Positions 23,678-32,226 of a stretch of DNA of 64,000 bases are shown piece by piece. Source of the stretch: Rhodoligotrophos defluvii (GTDB lineage: Bacteria; Pseudomonadota; Alphaproteobacteria; Rhizobiales; Im1); NCBI RefSeq assembly GCF_005281615.1, contig NZ_SZZM01000006.1, forward strand, positions 186,001-250,000, given 5' to 3'. Each line of letters begins with the position of its first letter. Position 1 is the stretch's first letter. The notes below the pieces were generated by a model that was not told the origin of the DNA, did no database searches, and saw nothing but the letters and a program-made list of their open reading frames with translations. The position numbers were made by a program, and so were the translations under genes.

Positions 23678-25180
23678 TCAGCCCGTGATGTGGGTGCCCA
23701 ACGGCTTGGTGGCTGGCCCGTGGATCACTTCGCCATTGAGCTCGAAACGGGAGCCGTGGCAGGGGCAGTCCCAAGTGCGGTCGGCCTCGTTCCAGCCGAC
23801 GATACAGCCCATGTGGCTGCAGACCGCGGAGACCGCGTGCACCTGGCCGCGCTCGTCCTTGAAGGCGGCGACGTGCTCGCCATTGATCTTCAGAATCGCC
23901 GCCTCGCCCGGCGCCAGCTCGGCAAAGGATTTCGGCTTGCGGGAGAGGTAGCCGGTGACGAGGTGGCTGGCGACGTGGACGTTCTCCTTCACGAACTCCG
24001 CACCGCCTGCAATGGGTTTGACGCGGGTCGCATCGAACAGGTCGAGCCAGCGGTTTTCCTTCCCCGCCGCCAAGTCGGCCAGGATCATGGCTGCCACCGT
24101 GCCATTGCTGATGCCCCAGGCGTTGAAGCCGGTGCCGACCAGATAGCCGTCAGTTCCGGAGGATGACCAGCCGATAAACGGGGCGCCGTCCATGGCGGTG
24201 TAGTCCTCATTCACCCAGCGGTATTCGACCGGACCGGTGTCGAAATTGTCGGCCAGCCAACTCTCGATATCGGCAAAGTACTGCCGCTCCTCGTCGGTGT
24301 GGCCGGGCTTGAAGCCGGTGCCGGCGACGATCGCATAAACATCGCCCTTGGCTCGGGCATGGGTGCGGATCGAGTGGCTCGGCTGCTCGGCATTGATATA
24401 CATGCCGGCGAGCGGCTGGACGATCCTTGCGGCGATCACCGGCTCCGCATAGGGGTAAGCCTGGGCGTAATAGCCGCCCACCTGGCCCAAGGGCAGGTGG
24501 GTCGCCATGACCACATGCCGCGCGCGGATGGTGCCGTGGTCGGTCGCCACCCGGGTCGGTTCCCAATCCACCACACGGCTGTGTTCGAACACGTGGCAGC
24601 CGCCGCCGGGAATGGTGGCCGCCAGGCCCACCACATATTTCGTAGGGTGGAACTGCGCCTGGTCATCGAAGCGCAGCGCCGCGTGCACCTGAAATGGCAG
24701 TCCGATCTCACGGGTGAGGCACGCGGGCAGGCCGAGGCGGCGCGCCACCTCGGCCTCCTTCTCGATCTGGCCGACATAGTTCTCGTCGAGCGTGTAGAGA
24801 TAGGCGGGCTTGCTCTCGATGTCGCAGGCGATGCCATGCTCGGCCGCCAGGCTGCGGATCTTGCGGATGCCGGTTTCCTGCGCTTCCGCGTAGAGCTTGG
24901 CGCGCGCCTCGCCGAACTTCTGCTCCAGGGTCTGGTAGATGATACTGTGTTGCGAGGTCATCTTGGCGGTCGACTTGCCGGTCACCTGGCGCCCAACCTT
25001 CCGCGCCTCCACCACCGCCGTGGTCAGGCCTCTATCCTTGAGCAGGCGGGCCGTGGTGATGCCGACAATGCCTCCGCCGATGACGGCGATGTCGACATCA
25101 ATTTCGCCTGAGAGCTGCGGGAACTCCGGAGCGGCGGCGGTGGTGTTCCAATAGGTTCGGTCTTGCGGCAGATCGGGCAT
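23678..25180 (-). CDS. FAD-dependent oxidoreductase with C-terminal Rieske domain
   Basis: 500 residues. The N-terminal FAD-binding Rossmann motif VAVIGGGIVGITTARLL-type is at about residues 31-47 (DIAVIGGGIVGITTA), followed by a DAO-type oxidase body to about 400. The C-terminal 100 residues are a Rieske [2Fe-2S] domain: CSHMGC and CPCHGSRF provide the Cys-x-His and Cys-x-x-His ligands. Such fusions occur widely, but substrates are poorly known. GGAGG lies just before the ATG at 25180. It is upstream of nfeD on the same strand with 42 bp between; co-transcription is possible. Confidence 0.9.
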   Translation of the reverse strand: MPDLPQDRTYWNTTAAAPEFPQLSGEIDVDIAVIGGGIVGITTARLLKDRGLTTAVVEARKVGRQVTGKSTAKMTSQHSIIYQTLEQKFGEARAKLYAEAQETGIRKIRSLAAEHGIACDIESKPAYLYTLDENYVGQIEKEAEVARRLGLPACLTREIGLPFQVHAALRFDDQAQFHPTKYVVGLAATIPGGGCHVFEHSRVVDWEPTRVATDHGTIRARHVVMATHLPLGQVGGYYAQAYPYAEPVIAARIVQPLAGMYINAEQPSHSIRTHARAKGDVYAIVAGTGFKPGHTDEERQYFADIESWLADNFDTGPVEYRWVNEDYTAMDGAPFIGWSSSGTDGYLVGTGFNAWGISNGTVAAMILADLAAGKENRWLDLFDATRVKPIAGGAEFVKENVHVASHLVTGYLSRKPKSFAELAPGEAAILKINGEHVAAFKDERGQVHAVSAVCSHMGCIVGWNEADRTWDCPCHGSRFELNGEVIHGPATKPLGTHITG

Positions 25181-25265
25181 GGCGGGCCTCCAGCGCTCGG
25201 CTTAACAATGGCCGGCGCAGGGTGCCCGTTCCCGACATGCCCCGATCTCTGATGGATTCCGCCGT

Positions 25266-25973
25266 TCAGACCGGCTCGCGCAGCCTATGGAGCACCTCCT
25301 CAAGCGAAACGTGGCCAGCAAAACCGCCCGTGCCGCGGGCCGGCTTCTCCTCTTCGATCGCGTGGGCGAACCGCACCGCCGGGTCGTTCTGAAGCTTCTG
25401 GTAGAGGCGGTTCACAGCGGGGAAGTCGTGGCGGTCGAGCGCGCGGTGGAAGTCGTTCCAGCGGGCGATGCCGACGAAATAGGCGTCAGCCACTGTCGGG
25501 TGATCGCCAACGAGCCAGTCGCGGCCACCGAGCATCCGTTCCAGATCGCCATGAGCCTTGGTCACTTCGGCCTTGCCATAGGCCCTTAGCACGTCCTTCT
25601 CCAGCCCTTCTCGGCCATGGTCGAGGGCATACCAGAGCGGGCTGAAGGCACCGAAAAAGCTGGTATTGAGGAAGGCCAGCATAGCATTGAGCCTGTCAAA
25701 TTCCGGCGTGCCCTGGGCAAAGCCGAGGCCTTTGTCGATGCCTTGCGCAGCGATGTGGTTGAGAATGGCCATGCTCTCGCTGAGGAGCCCACCCTTTTCG
25801 GTGAGCATGGTGGGCGTTTCTCCAACCGGGTTGATGCGCCGGTAGTCCTCGCCCGAGACCACTTCGGGCATCTCGATGCGGCACAGCTGATACGGCTTGC
25901 CGAGCCATTCCAGAGCCACGATCGATCCGAAGGAGCAGCCTTCCGGCACGCCGTAAAACAGAACAGGTAGCAT
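25266..25973 (-). CDS. Glutathione S-transferase family protein
   Basis: 235 residues. N-terminal thioredoxin-like domain (about 1-78): LPVLFYGVPEGCSFGSIVALEWLGKPY, then NPVGETPTMLTEKGGLLSESMAIL, the cis-Pro and Glu/Ser glutathione-binding segment. The C-terminal helical domain includes GRDWLVGDHPTVADAYFVG, the conserved N-capping/hydrophobic staple region. GGAGGTGAT lies 5 nt before the ATG at 25973, which rules out the in-frame upstream start at 25985. It is divergent from a LysR regulator, its probable controller. Substrate unknown. Confidence 0.92.
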   Translation of the reverse strand: MLPVLFYGVPEGCSFGSIVALEWLGKPYQLCRIEMPEVVSGEDYRRINPVGETPTMLTEKGGLLSESMAILNHIAAQGIDKGLGFAQGTPEFDRLNAMLAFLNTSFFGAFSPLWYALDHGREGLEKDVLRAYGKAEVTKAHGDLERMLGGRDWLVGDHPTVADAYFVGIARWNDFHRALDRHDFPAVNRLYQKLQNDPAVRFAHAIEEEKPARGTGGFAGHVSLEEVLHRLREPV

Positions 25974-26074
25974 GATCACCTCCATAGCGCGAACCCCATC
26001 TGGCCCGCGGTAAGTTTTCCCTGATCAATCTGCATTCGTGGCCGTTGACTGTGTAGCGGCCAAGTTGGAGACTT

Positions 26075-26096
26075 ATCGTCCATATTTGTGGACGAT
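26075..26096. promoter_or_regulatory. Inverted repeat at the LysR start, candidate operator
   Basis: ATCGTCCA - TATTTG - TGGACGAT: perfect 8-bp arms around a 6-bp AT-rich centre. It lies between the divergent GST gene and the LysR gene and ends on the first base of the regulator's ATG at 26095 (or just before the ATG at 26101). Placement suits an autoregulatory site for a LysR protein that also controls the GST gene. Confidence 0.55.
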
Positions 26097-27027
26097 GGCC
26101 ATGCTCAACCTGAACGACCTCTACTTCTTCGCGCAAGCCGTGGAGAGCGGCAGCTTTGCGGGTGCAGCGCGGGTTCTGAACACCCCGAAGTCGACGGTCA
26201 GCAAGCGGGTGGCCGAATTGGAAGGGCGCCTTGGCGTGCGGCTCATTCATCGCACATCGCGCAGCTTCGCCCTTACCGACATCGGCCGGGAGGTGTTCGA
26301 GCACGCGCGGGCGGTGCTGATCGAGGCGGAGAGCGCCGAGGCGGTGGTACGCCGGCGCCTGGCCGAGCCGAGCGGCACCATCAAGCTCACCACATCGGTG
26401 CCGGTTGCGCAGTTCTATCTCGCCGACCAGCTGCCGGTCCTGGCGCGAACCTATCCCAAGCTCATGCTGCAGGTGCATGTGAGCGACCGGTTCGTGGACG
26501 TGGTGCAGGAGGGGTTCGACATCGCCATCCGCAGCCATTTCGGGCCGCTGCCAGACTCCAGCCTCGTGCAGCGCCGGGCCAAGACCGAGCCCATCTTCGT
26601 CGTCGCCGCGCCCGCCTATCTGGAAAAGCGTGGTGCGCCGGTCGGTCCAGAGGCCCTCGCCGAACATGATGGACTGCTGATCGGGCCGTCAGCAACGGCA
26701 TGGCGGCTGCGGGATGCGGACGGACAAGAGTGCCAGGTGAAGCCGCACCCGCGTCTGCTGGCCGATGAATCGAGCCTTCTGCTCGGGGCGGCCGAGGCTG
26801 GGCTGGGCCTCACCTGCCTGCCCGAGGAAATCTGCCGGCCTGCGATGACGCGGGGCAGGCTGGTGCGAGTGCTGCCGGGCTGGACCGCCGGGATGGTGAC
26901 GACCACCTTCCTCATGCCGCCGCGGCGCAGCCAATTGCCGGCGGTGCGGGCTACCGTGGACTTCCTGGCCAGCCGCTGGATCAAGGCCGATGCATCGGCG
27001 GGCCATGGATCTGGCGCTCCCGTATAG
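26095..27027 (+). CDS. LysR-family transcriptional regulator
   Basis: 310 residues. N-terminal winged HTH: LNLNDLYFFAQAVESGSFAGAARVLNTPKSTVSKRVAELEGRLGV in segments, with the recognition helix around KSTVSKRVAELE. The C-terminal substrate-binding domain (about 92-295) has KLTTSVPVAQFYLADQLPVLARTYPKL and FDIAIRSHFGPL. It resembles the CrgA/AaeR-like subgroup. The frame is open to a GTG at 26038, but the domain begins at MAMLNLND (ATG 26095, or 26101). Divergent GST and the inverted repeat suggest local control. Confidence 0.93.
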   Translation: MAMLNLNDLYFFAQAVESGSFAGAARVLNTPKSTVSKRVAELEGRLGVRLIHRTSRSFALTDIGREVFEHARAVLIEAESAEAVVRRRLAEPSGTIKLTTSVPVAQFYLADQLPVLARTYPKLMLQVHVSDRFVDVVQEGFDIAIRSHFGPLPDSSLVQRRAKTEPIFVVAAPAYLEKRGAPVGPEALAEHDGLLIGPSATAWRLRDADGQECQVKPHPRLLADESSLLLGAAEAGLGLTCLPEEICRPAMTRGRLVRVLPGWTAGMVTTTFLMPPRRSQLPAVRATVDFLASRWIKADASAGHGSGAPV

Positions 27028-27117
27028 CGCCCCATTGGGCCGATGGTCCTTGGGCTTTTCGGCTTCTCTGTGCCATGGTGTCCTATAGGGTCCATATATC
27101 GGCAGGGCTTAGGCATC

Positions 27118-28320
27118 ATGGCGGGATCGGATCTTGTGCTGACGGTCAATCCGGGCTCGTCGACCATCAAATTCGCAGGCTTTTCGGCCAGGCCATCGGG
27201 CGCGCCGGCCTTGTTCCGCGCCAAGATCGATTTCGCCAGGCAGCCGCTTCAGCTGGACGTGAACAGCGCGAAGGAACATGAGGCCCATACGGTGCAGCGC
27301 GGATCGCCGGATGACCTCGCCGGCATCATGGCCGAAGTACTGGATATCTGCGCACAGTTGGCCGGCGAGAGCCGGATCACCGCCGTGGGGCACCGGGTGG
27401 TGCATGGGGGCAACCGGTTTGCCGGACCGGTGCGGGTGACCAGCGATACGCTAGCGCAGATCGAGGCACTGGTGCCGCTCGCACCGCTGCACCAGCCGCA
27501 GAGCGTGGCACTGATCAAGGCGACAGCCAGCACCCGACCGGACCTGCCGCAGGTCGCCTGCTTCGATACCGCTTTCCACCATACTCAGCGGCCGGAGGTG
27601 CGGCGCCTGGCCATCCCGCGCCAGCTTTACGAGGAGGGCGTTCAGCGCTACGGCTTCCACGGACTCTCCTACGCCTATATTGCGCACCGGCTGCGGGAAG
27701 TTGCCCCGGAAATCGCCAAAGGCCGCGTGGTTGTCGCCCATCTCGGCAGCGGTGCCAGCCTGTGCGGCATGAAAGATGGTGTCAGCATCGACACCACCAT
27801 GGGCTTCTCGACGCTCGACGGCATTCCCATGAGCACCCGTTGCGGCGCGCTGGACCCGGGCGTGATCCTCTACCTGTTGCAGCAGCGTGGCTGCTCCCCT
27901 GCGCAGGCCGAGGAGATGCTATACCATCACTGTGGTTTGCTCGGCGTGTCCGGCATCAGCGGCGACACCCGTCTGCTGATCGAGAAGGCGCGCGAGCACG
28001 GTGGCGAGGCCGAACGGGCGCGGGAAGCGCTTGACCTGTTCTGCTTCCATATTGCCCGGCAGACGGCCGCGCTAGCCAACAGTCTAGGCGGGCTGGACGC
28101 CCTGGTGTTCACCGCCGGCATTGGCGAGAATCAGCCGGAGATCCGCGCCCTTGCCTGTCGTCACCTCGGCTGGCTCGGTGTAAAGATCGACGAGGCCGCC
28201 AACCGGCAGAACGCGATGCGGATTGACACGACGCGGAAAGGTGTCGCGATTCTCGTGCTGCCGACTGATGAGGAATGGATGATTGCAGAGGAGATACGCG
28301 GGCCACTGGGCTGGCATTGA
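27118..28320 (+). CDS. ackA: Acetate kinase
   Basis: 400 residues, typical length. Interconverts acetate plus ATP with acetyl phosphate. Signatures: VLTVNPGSSTIKFAGF at the start, GHRVVHGG at about 89-96, HLGSGASLCGMKDGVSIDTTMGFSTLDGIPMSTRCG in segments (family signature around residue 207-235) and FTAGIGENQPEIRA near the C-terminus. The ATG at 27118 is used rather than the open frame from 27043. No phosphotransacetylase or phosphoketolase gene is adjacent, so the source of acetyl phosphate is elsewhere. Confidence 0.96.
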   Translation: MAGSDLVLTVNPGSSTIKFAGFSARPSGAPALFRAKIDFARQPLQLDVNSAKEHEAHTVQRGSPDDLAGIMAEVLDICAQLAGESRITAVGHRVVHGGNRFAGPVRVTSDTLAQIEALVPLAPLHQPQSVALIKATASTRPDLPQVACFDTAFHHTQRPEVRRLAIPRQLYEEGVQRYGFHGLSYAYIAHRLREVAPEIAKGRVVVAHLGSGASLCGMKDGVSIDTTMGFSTLDGIPMSTRCGALDPGVILYLLQQRGCSPAQAEEMLYHHCGLLGVSGISGDTRLLIEKAREHGGEAERAREALDLFCFHIARQTAALANSLGGLDALVFTAGIGENQPEIRALACRHLGWLGVKIDEAANRQNAMRIDTTRKGVAILVLPTDEEWMIAEEIRGPLGWH

Positions 28321-28334
28321 AACCTTTGGATAAG

Positions 28335-28363
28335 TTGACACGGCTTAGTGAAGCGTATTCAAT
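28335..28363 (+). promoter_or_regulatory. Possible promoter for the liv operon
   Basis: The 260-bp gap between ackA and livG (28321-28580) contains TTGACA at 28335-28340 and TTCAAT at 28358-28363, 17 bp apart: a good -35 and a weak -10. The rest of the gap has no convincing ORF and no terminator. The distance to livG would give a leader of about 210 nt. Confidence 0.35.
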
Positions 28364-28580
28364 AACGATTGGGCTGCCGGCATCAGAACAATAAGCGCGG
28401 CATGGAGGAATAATGGGTGGGGCATGCGACAGCTGTCATGGCGGGCCAGCGTCCTGACGCGGAAATCCTGCATTACCAGTAGCTATAGTCGCGGGGCGAG
28501 CACATTGTGCCGGGCAGGCCTTGCTGCCGGTTTCGGCGGCGGCGCGCTGCTGAGTCGACTTTACCAAAGCGTCTACCGGC

Positions 28581-29396
28581 ATGGCTGGTGAGCTCAGCAA
28601 TGGCGAGCGCGTGCTCGACTGCCGCGGCATCGAGCGCAGCTTCGGCGGTCTCAGGGCGCTGAAGGGCGTCGACATTCACGTCGATCGTGGCGAGATCTTT
28701 GGCCTGGTCGGCCCCAACGGCTCCGGCAAGACCACCATGGTGAACGTGATCACCGGCTTCTATCCCCCCAATGCCGGCACGGTCATGCTGTTCGGCGAGA
28801 ACGTGACCCGCCTAAAACCCCACGTGATTGCCGCGAAGGGCGTGGCGCGGACCTTCCAGAACCTGGCCCTGTTCCGGGGCATGAGCGTGCTCGACAACAT
28901 TCTGCTCGGCCGGCACGTCCATATGCGGCCAGGCGCCCTGCCCACTCTGTTCTATTGGTGGTGGGCGCAGCGGGAGGAGCTGGCGCATCGGCGGGTGGTG
29001 GAGGAGATCATCGATTTCATGCAGCTGCAGGACATCCGCGACGAGCCGGTCGAGGTGATCCCGATGGGACTGCAGAAGCGGGTGGAGCTTGCCCGCGCCT
29101 TGGTGGCGCAGCCCAAGCTCTTGATCCTGGATGAGCCCATGGCCGGCATGAACCAGGAGGAGAAGGAGTATATTGCCCGCTTCATCCTGGATGCCCGCGA
29201 CGAGCGCAAAGTCTCGATCCTCCTCATCGAGCACCACATGGACGTGGTGACGGCCATTTGCGACCGGATCACCGTGCTGAGCTACGGGGAGATCATCGCC
29301 GAGGGCGAGCCGCGGACAGCTATTGCAGACCCCAAGGTGGTTCAGGCCTATCTCGGCGACAGGGCAGCAGCGCGGCATGCGGGGGTGGCGGCATGA
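28581..29396 (+). CDS. livG: Branched-chain-amino-acid-type ABC transporter ATP-binding protein (LivG)
   Basis: 271 residues. Walker A GPNGSGKTT at about residues 43-51, RTFQNLALFRGMSVLDNI (Q-loop region), and Walker B KLLILDEPMAGMNQEEKEYIA followed by the H-loop LLIEHHMDVV. The segment before Walker B, VEVIPMGLQKRVELARAL, departs from the classical LSGGQ signature (MGLQKRVE), as occurs in some LivG proteins. It energises the LivH/LivM importer. The stop overlaps the acyl-CoA synthetase ATG (ATGA at 29393-29396). Confidence 0.94.
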   Translation: MAGELSNGERVLDCRGIERSFGGLRALKGVDIHVDRGEIFGLVGPNGSGKTTMVNVITGFYPPNAGTVMLFGENVTRLKPHVIAAKGVARTFQNLALFRGMSVLDNILLGRHVHMRPGALPTLFYWWWAQREELAHRRVVEEIIDFMQLQDIRDEPVEVIPMGLQKRVELARALVAQPKLLILDEPMAGMNQEEKEYIARFILDARDERKVSILLIEHHMDVVTAICDRITVLSYGEIIAEGEPRTAIADPKVVQAYLGDRAAARHAGVAA

Positions 29397-31339
29397 GTGG
29401 AGCGCCGCCGCTGGCGATCACCTCCTGGCCGCGGCGCGAGGACGGCCTACCGGCGACATTGATCGCGGCACTAGCTCGCAACGCGCTGAAGGACGGCGAC
29501 CGAATCGGTTTCCGCGAGCGGGACTATGGCGTGTGGCAAGAGGCCTCCTGGCGCGACGTGCTCATGGAGGTCGTGAGCTTTGCCGCAGGCATGGAGACAT
29601 TGGGCCTTGCACCCGGACAGGCGCTGACGGTGGTCGGCGACAACCGGGCGCGGCTCTATTACGCCATGCTGGCGGCCAACGCCTTGCGCGCGTTTCCCGC
29701 ACCGGTTTTTCCCGACGTGCCGGTGGACGAACTGGTGGATTACACCCGCAACGGCGAGCCCAGCATTGCGGTGGCGGAAGACCAGGAGCAGGTGGATAAG
29801 CTCCTTGAGCTGCGCGAGCGCACCGGGCGCCCCAAGACCATCATCTATGACGATGTGCGCGGGATCGGCGCCTACAATGTCGAGGGCGTGATCTCAGCGG
29901 ACGCGGTGATCGAAACTGGGCGCGAGCGCCTCGCGCAAGAGCCCGGGCTCGCGCAAGATCTCGTCAATCGTGCGCAAGCCGACGATATCGCCGTGCTGCT
30001 GCATTCCTCCGGCACAACGGGCGTGCCCAAGGGCATTCCGCTGCGCCATCGCAACGTGATCACCGGCATCAACAATGCAGCGCAGGGCGGCTATTTCAAG
30101 CCGCACGAGGAGCTGTTCGCCTATTTGCCGACGGCCTGGGTTGGCGATTTCATCTTCAGCCTGGGCGCGGGGGTGGTGCTTACCTCGACCATCAGCATTC
30201 CCGAGCGGCAGGAGACGGCGCTGCACGATCTTCGCGAGGTGGCGCCCACCTTCTACCTTGCCGCGCCGCGGGCCTGGGACAACATGCTGACCCGCGTGCA
30301 GGTGGGCATGGCGGATTCCACGCCGCTCAAGCGCAGCCTGTTCAACTATTTCATCCCGCGGGCGATCGAGCTCGAACGCAAGCGGCTCGCGGGCGGCACC
30401 CCCAGTGCCTGGGAGCGCGTGGTGGATGCCGCCGGGGATGTGCTGATCTATGGCCCGATCCGTGATCACCTCGGCCTGTCCCGCGCCGAGCGAGCCTTCA
30501 CCGGCGGCGAGGCCATCGGCGAGGACACGTTCCTGTTCTTCCGGGCGATCGGCATCAAGCTCAAGCAGTTCTATGGACAGACCGAGACCTCCGCCCTGTC
30601 GGCCGCCCAGACCGAGGACCATGTGAAGCTGCACACCGTTGGGCAGATCATGCCGGGCGTGGAGGTCAGGATCGACGACAGCGGAGAGATCCTGGTCAGG
30701 TCCGGCTCGGTGATCGACGGCTATTTCAATGCGCCGGAGGAAACGGCGAAAGCCTTTCAGGACGGCTGGCTCAAGACGGGGGATGCCGGCTATATCGAGC
30801 CGGATGGCGATCTGGTGGTGCTGGGGCGGGTGAGCGAGGTGGTGCGCACCGCATCGGGCGAGCGGTTCATTCCCAATTTCATCGAAAACCGACTGAAGTT
30901 CAGCTCTTTCGTGCGCAATGCGGCGGTGCTCGGTGCCGGCCGCCCGGTGCTGAACGCCATCATCTGCATCGATTTCGAGGCGGTGGGCCACTGGGCGGAG
31001 CAGCGCGCCATCTCCTATACCTCTTACGCCGACCTTTCGCAGAAGCCGGAGGTGCGCAAGCTGGTGGCCGGCATCATCCAGCACGTGAACAAGACCCAGC
31101 CGGAAACCCTGCGCATCCGCCGCTTCGTCAACCTGCACAAGGATTTCGACCCGGATGACGGCGAGATCACCCGCACCCGCAAGCTGCGCCGCAAGGTCAT
31201 TGAGGAGCGATATGCGGCGTTGATCGATGCCCTCTACTCCGGCGCGGCCGAGGTCACCTTCGACGCGCAGATCACCTATGAAAGCGGCGAAAAGGGCGTG
31301 ATCCGCCGCACGCTCGCCATCGAGGAGGTTCCGGTCTGA
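29393..31339 (+). CDS. AMP-dependent long-chain acyl-CoA synthetase
   Basis: 648 residues, adenylate-forming enzyme of the long-chain fatty acyl-CoA ligase group (COG1022). AMP-binding loop LLHSSGTTGVPKGIPLRH at about residues 201-218; A5-type motif KQFYGQTETS at about 391; GWLKTGDAGYIEPDGDLVVLGR at about 460-481. It activates a carboxylic acid to its CoA thioester. Placement inside the liv operon, overlapping both livG (ATGA) and livH (TGATG), suggests that the imported solute is an organic acid activated on entry. The frame upstream to 29258 overlaps livG and is not used. Confidence 0.94.
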   Translation: MSGAPPLAITSWPRREDGLPATLIAALARNALKDGDRIGFRERDYGVWQEASWRDVLMEVVSFAAGMETLGLAPGQALTVVGDNRARLYYAMLAANALRAFPAPVFPDVPVDELVDYTRNGEPSIAVAEDQEQVDKLLELRERTGRPKTIIYDDVRGIGAYNVEGVISADAVIETGRERLAQEPGLAQDLVNRAQADDIAVLLHSSGTTGVPKGIPLRHRNVITGINNAAQGGYFKPHEELFAYLPTAWVGDFIFSLGAGVVLTSTISIPERQETALHDLREVAPTFYLAAPRAWDNMLTRVQVGMADSTPLKRSLFNYFIPRAIELERKRLAGGTPSAWERVVDAAGDVLIYGPIRDHLGLSRAERAFTGGEAIGEDTFLFFRAIGIKLKQFYGQTETSALSAAQTEDHVKLHTVGQIMPGVEVRIDDSGEILVRSGSVIDGYFNAPEETAKAFQDGWLKTGDAGYIEPDGDLVVLGRVSEVVRTASGERFIPNFIENRLKFSSFVRNAAVLGAGRPVLNAIICIDFEAVGHWAEQRAISYTSYADLSQKPEVRKLVAGIIQHVNKTQPETLRIRRFVNLHKDFDPDDGEITRTRKLRRKVIEERYAALIDALYSGAAEVTFDAQITYESGEKGVIRRTLAIEEVPV

Positions 31340-32226
31340 TGGACTATATCCTGCTTACGGAACTTGCCATCAACGGCGTGTTCGTCGGCCTGATGTATGC
31401 CCTGGTGGCGGTCGGCATCGTGCTGATCTACAAGACTTCCGGGCTTGCCAACCTCGCCCAGGGAGCGCTGGCCATGATGGGCGGCTATGCCACCTGGGCG
31501 GTCGCTTCGTATTTCGGCCTGCCGGTTTGGGGCGCCATTCCCATCGCCATCGTGCTCATGTTCCTTGTCGGCGCGCTGATCGAGCGCCTTGCCCTGCGCC
31601 GCATGATCGGCCAGCCGGTGATCATGGTGATCATGCTCACCCTTGGCCTCGAGATCCTGCTACGGGGTCTGCTTCCGGGGGTTTTCGGCTCGGCGGTGAA
31701 GCGCCTCGACCTCGGCATCCCCAACGCACCCATCTTCCTGGGCGATTTCCTGATCAACCGCTCCATCCTGATCGGCGGCATCATCTCGCTGGTGATGATC
31801 TGCCTGGCGCTGGTGTTCTTCAATTCGCGGCTCGGGGTGATGATGCGGGCAGTCTCCGACGATCAGACTGCCTCATGGTCGGTGGGAATCCGGGTGGAGC
31901 GGGCGATCGCGGTTGCCTGGGGGCTGTCGTCGGTTATGGCCACGGTGGCCGGCGTGCTGTGGGGAGCAACGCAGGGCATCGACTGGTCGCTTTCACTGCT
32001 GCTGATCAAGGCGCTGGCCATCGCCATTCTCGGCGGGCTCGATTCCATACCCGGCGTGCTCATCGCCGGGGTGATTGTCGGCGTGGCGGAGAGCCTGGCC
32101 TCCGGCATACTGGATCCGCTGGTGGGCGGCGGCACGCGCGACGTGGTCGCCTCGGTCATCATCCTGCTGACGCTGCTGGTCAAGCCGCACGGCCTGTTCG
32201 GCCGCGAGCACATCGAGAGGGTGTGA
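31339..32226 (+). CDS. livH: ABC transporter permease (LivH-type)
   Basis: 295 residues, about eight membrane helices. Family segments: NGVFVGLMYALVAVGIVLIYKTSGLANLAQGALAM in pieces, and RAVSDDQTASWSVGIRVERAIAVAWGLSS (the cytoplasmic coupling region). ILGGLDSIPGVLIAGVIVGV is the conserved C-terminal helix pair. It forms the inner-membrane channel with LivM. Start and stop both overlap neighbours as TGATG, at 31339 and 32226. Confidence 0.95.
   Translation: MDYILLTELAINGVFVGLMYALVAVGIVLIYKTSGLANLAQGALAMMGGYATWAVASYFGLPVWGAIPIAIVLMFLVGALIERLALRRMIGQPVIMVIMLTLGLEILLRGLLPGVFGSAVKRLDLGIPNAPIFLGDFLINRSILIGGIISLVMICLALVFFNSRLGVMMRAVSDDQTASWSVGIRVERAIAVAWGLSSVMATVAGVLWGATQGIDWSLSLLLIKALAIAILGGLDSIPGVLIAGVIVGVAESLASGILDPLVGGGTRDVVASVIILLTLLVKPHGLFGREHIERV

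Noticed and set aside
28412-28456. Tiny ORF in the ackA-livG gap with a CDSCHGG heme-like motif
   Set aside because: Only 14 codons; CxxCH by chance is likely and there is no export signal.
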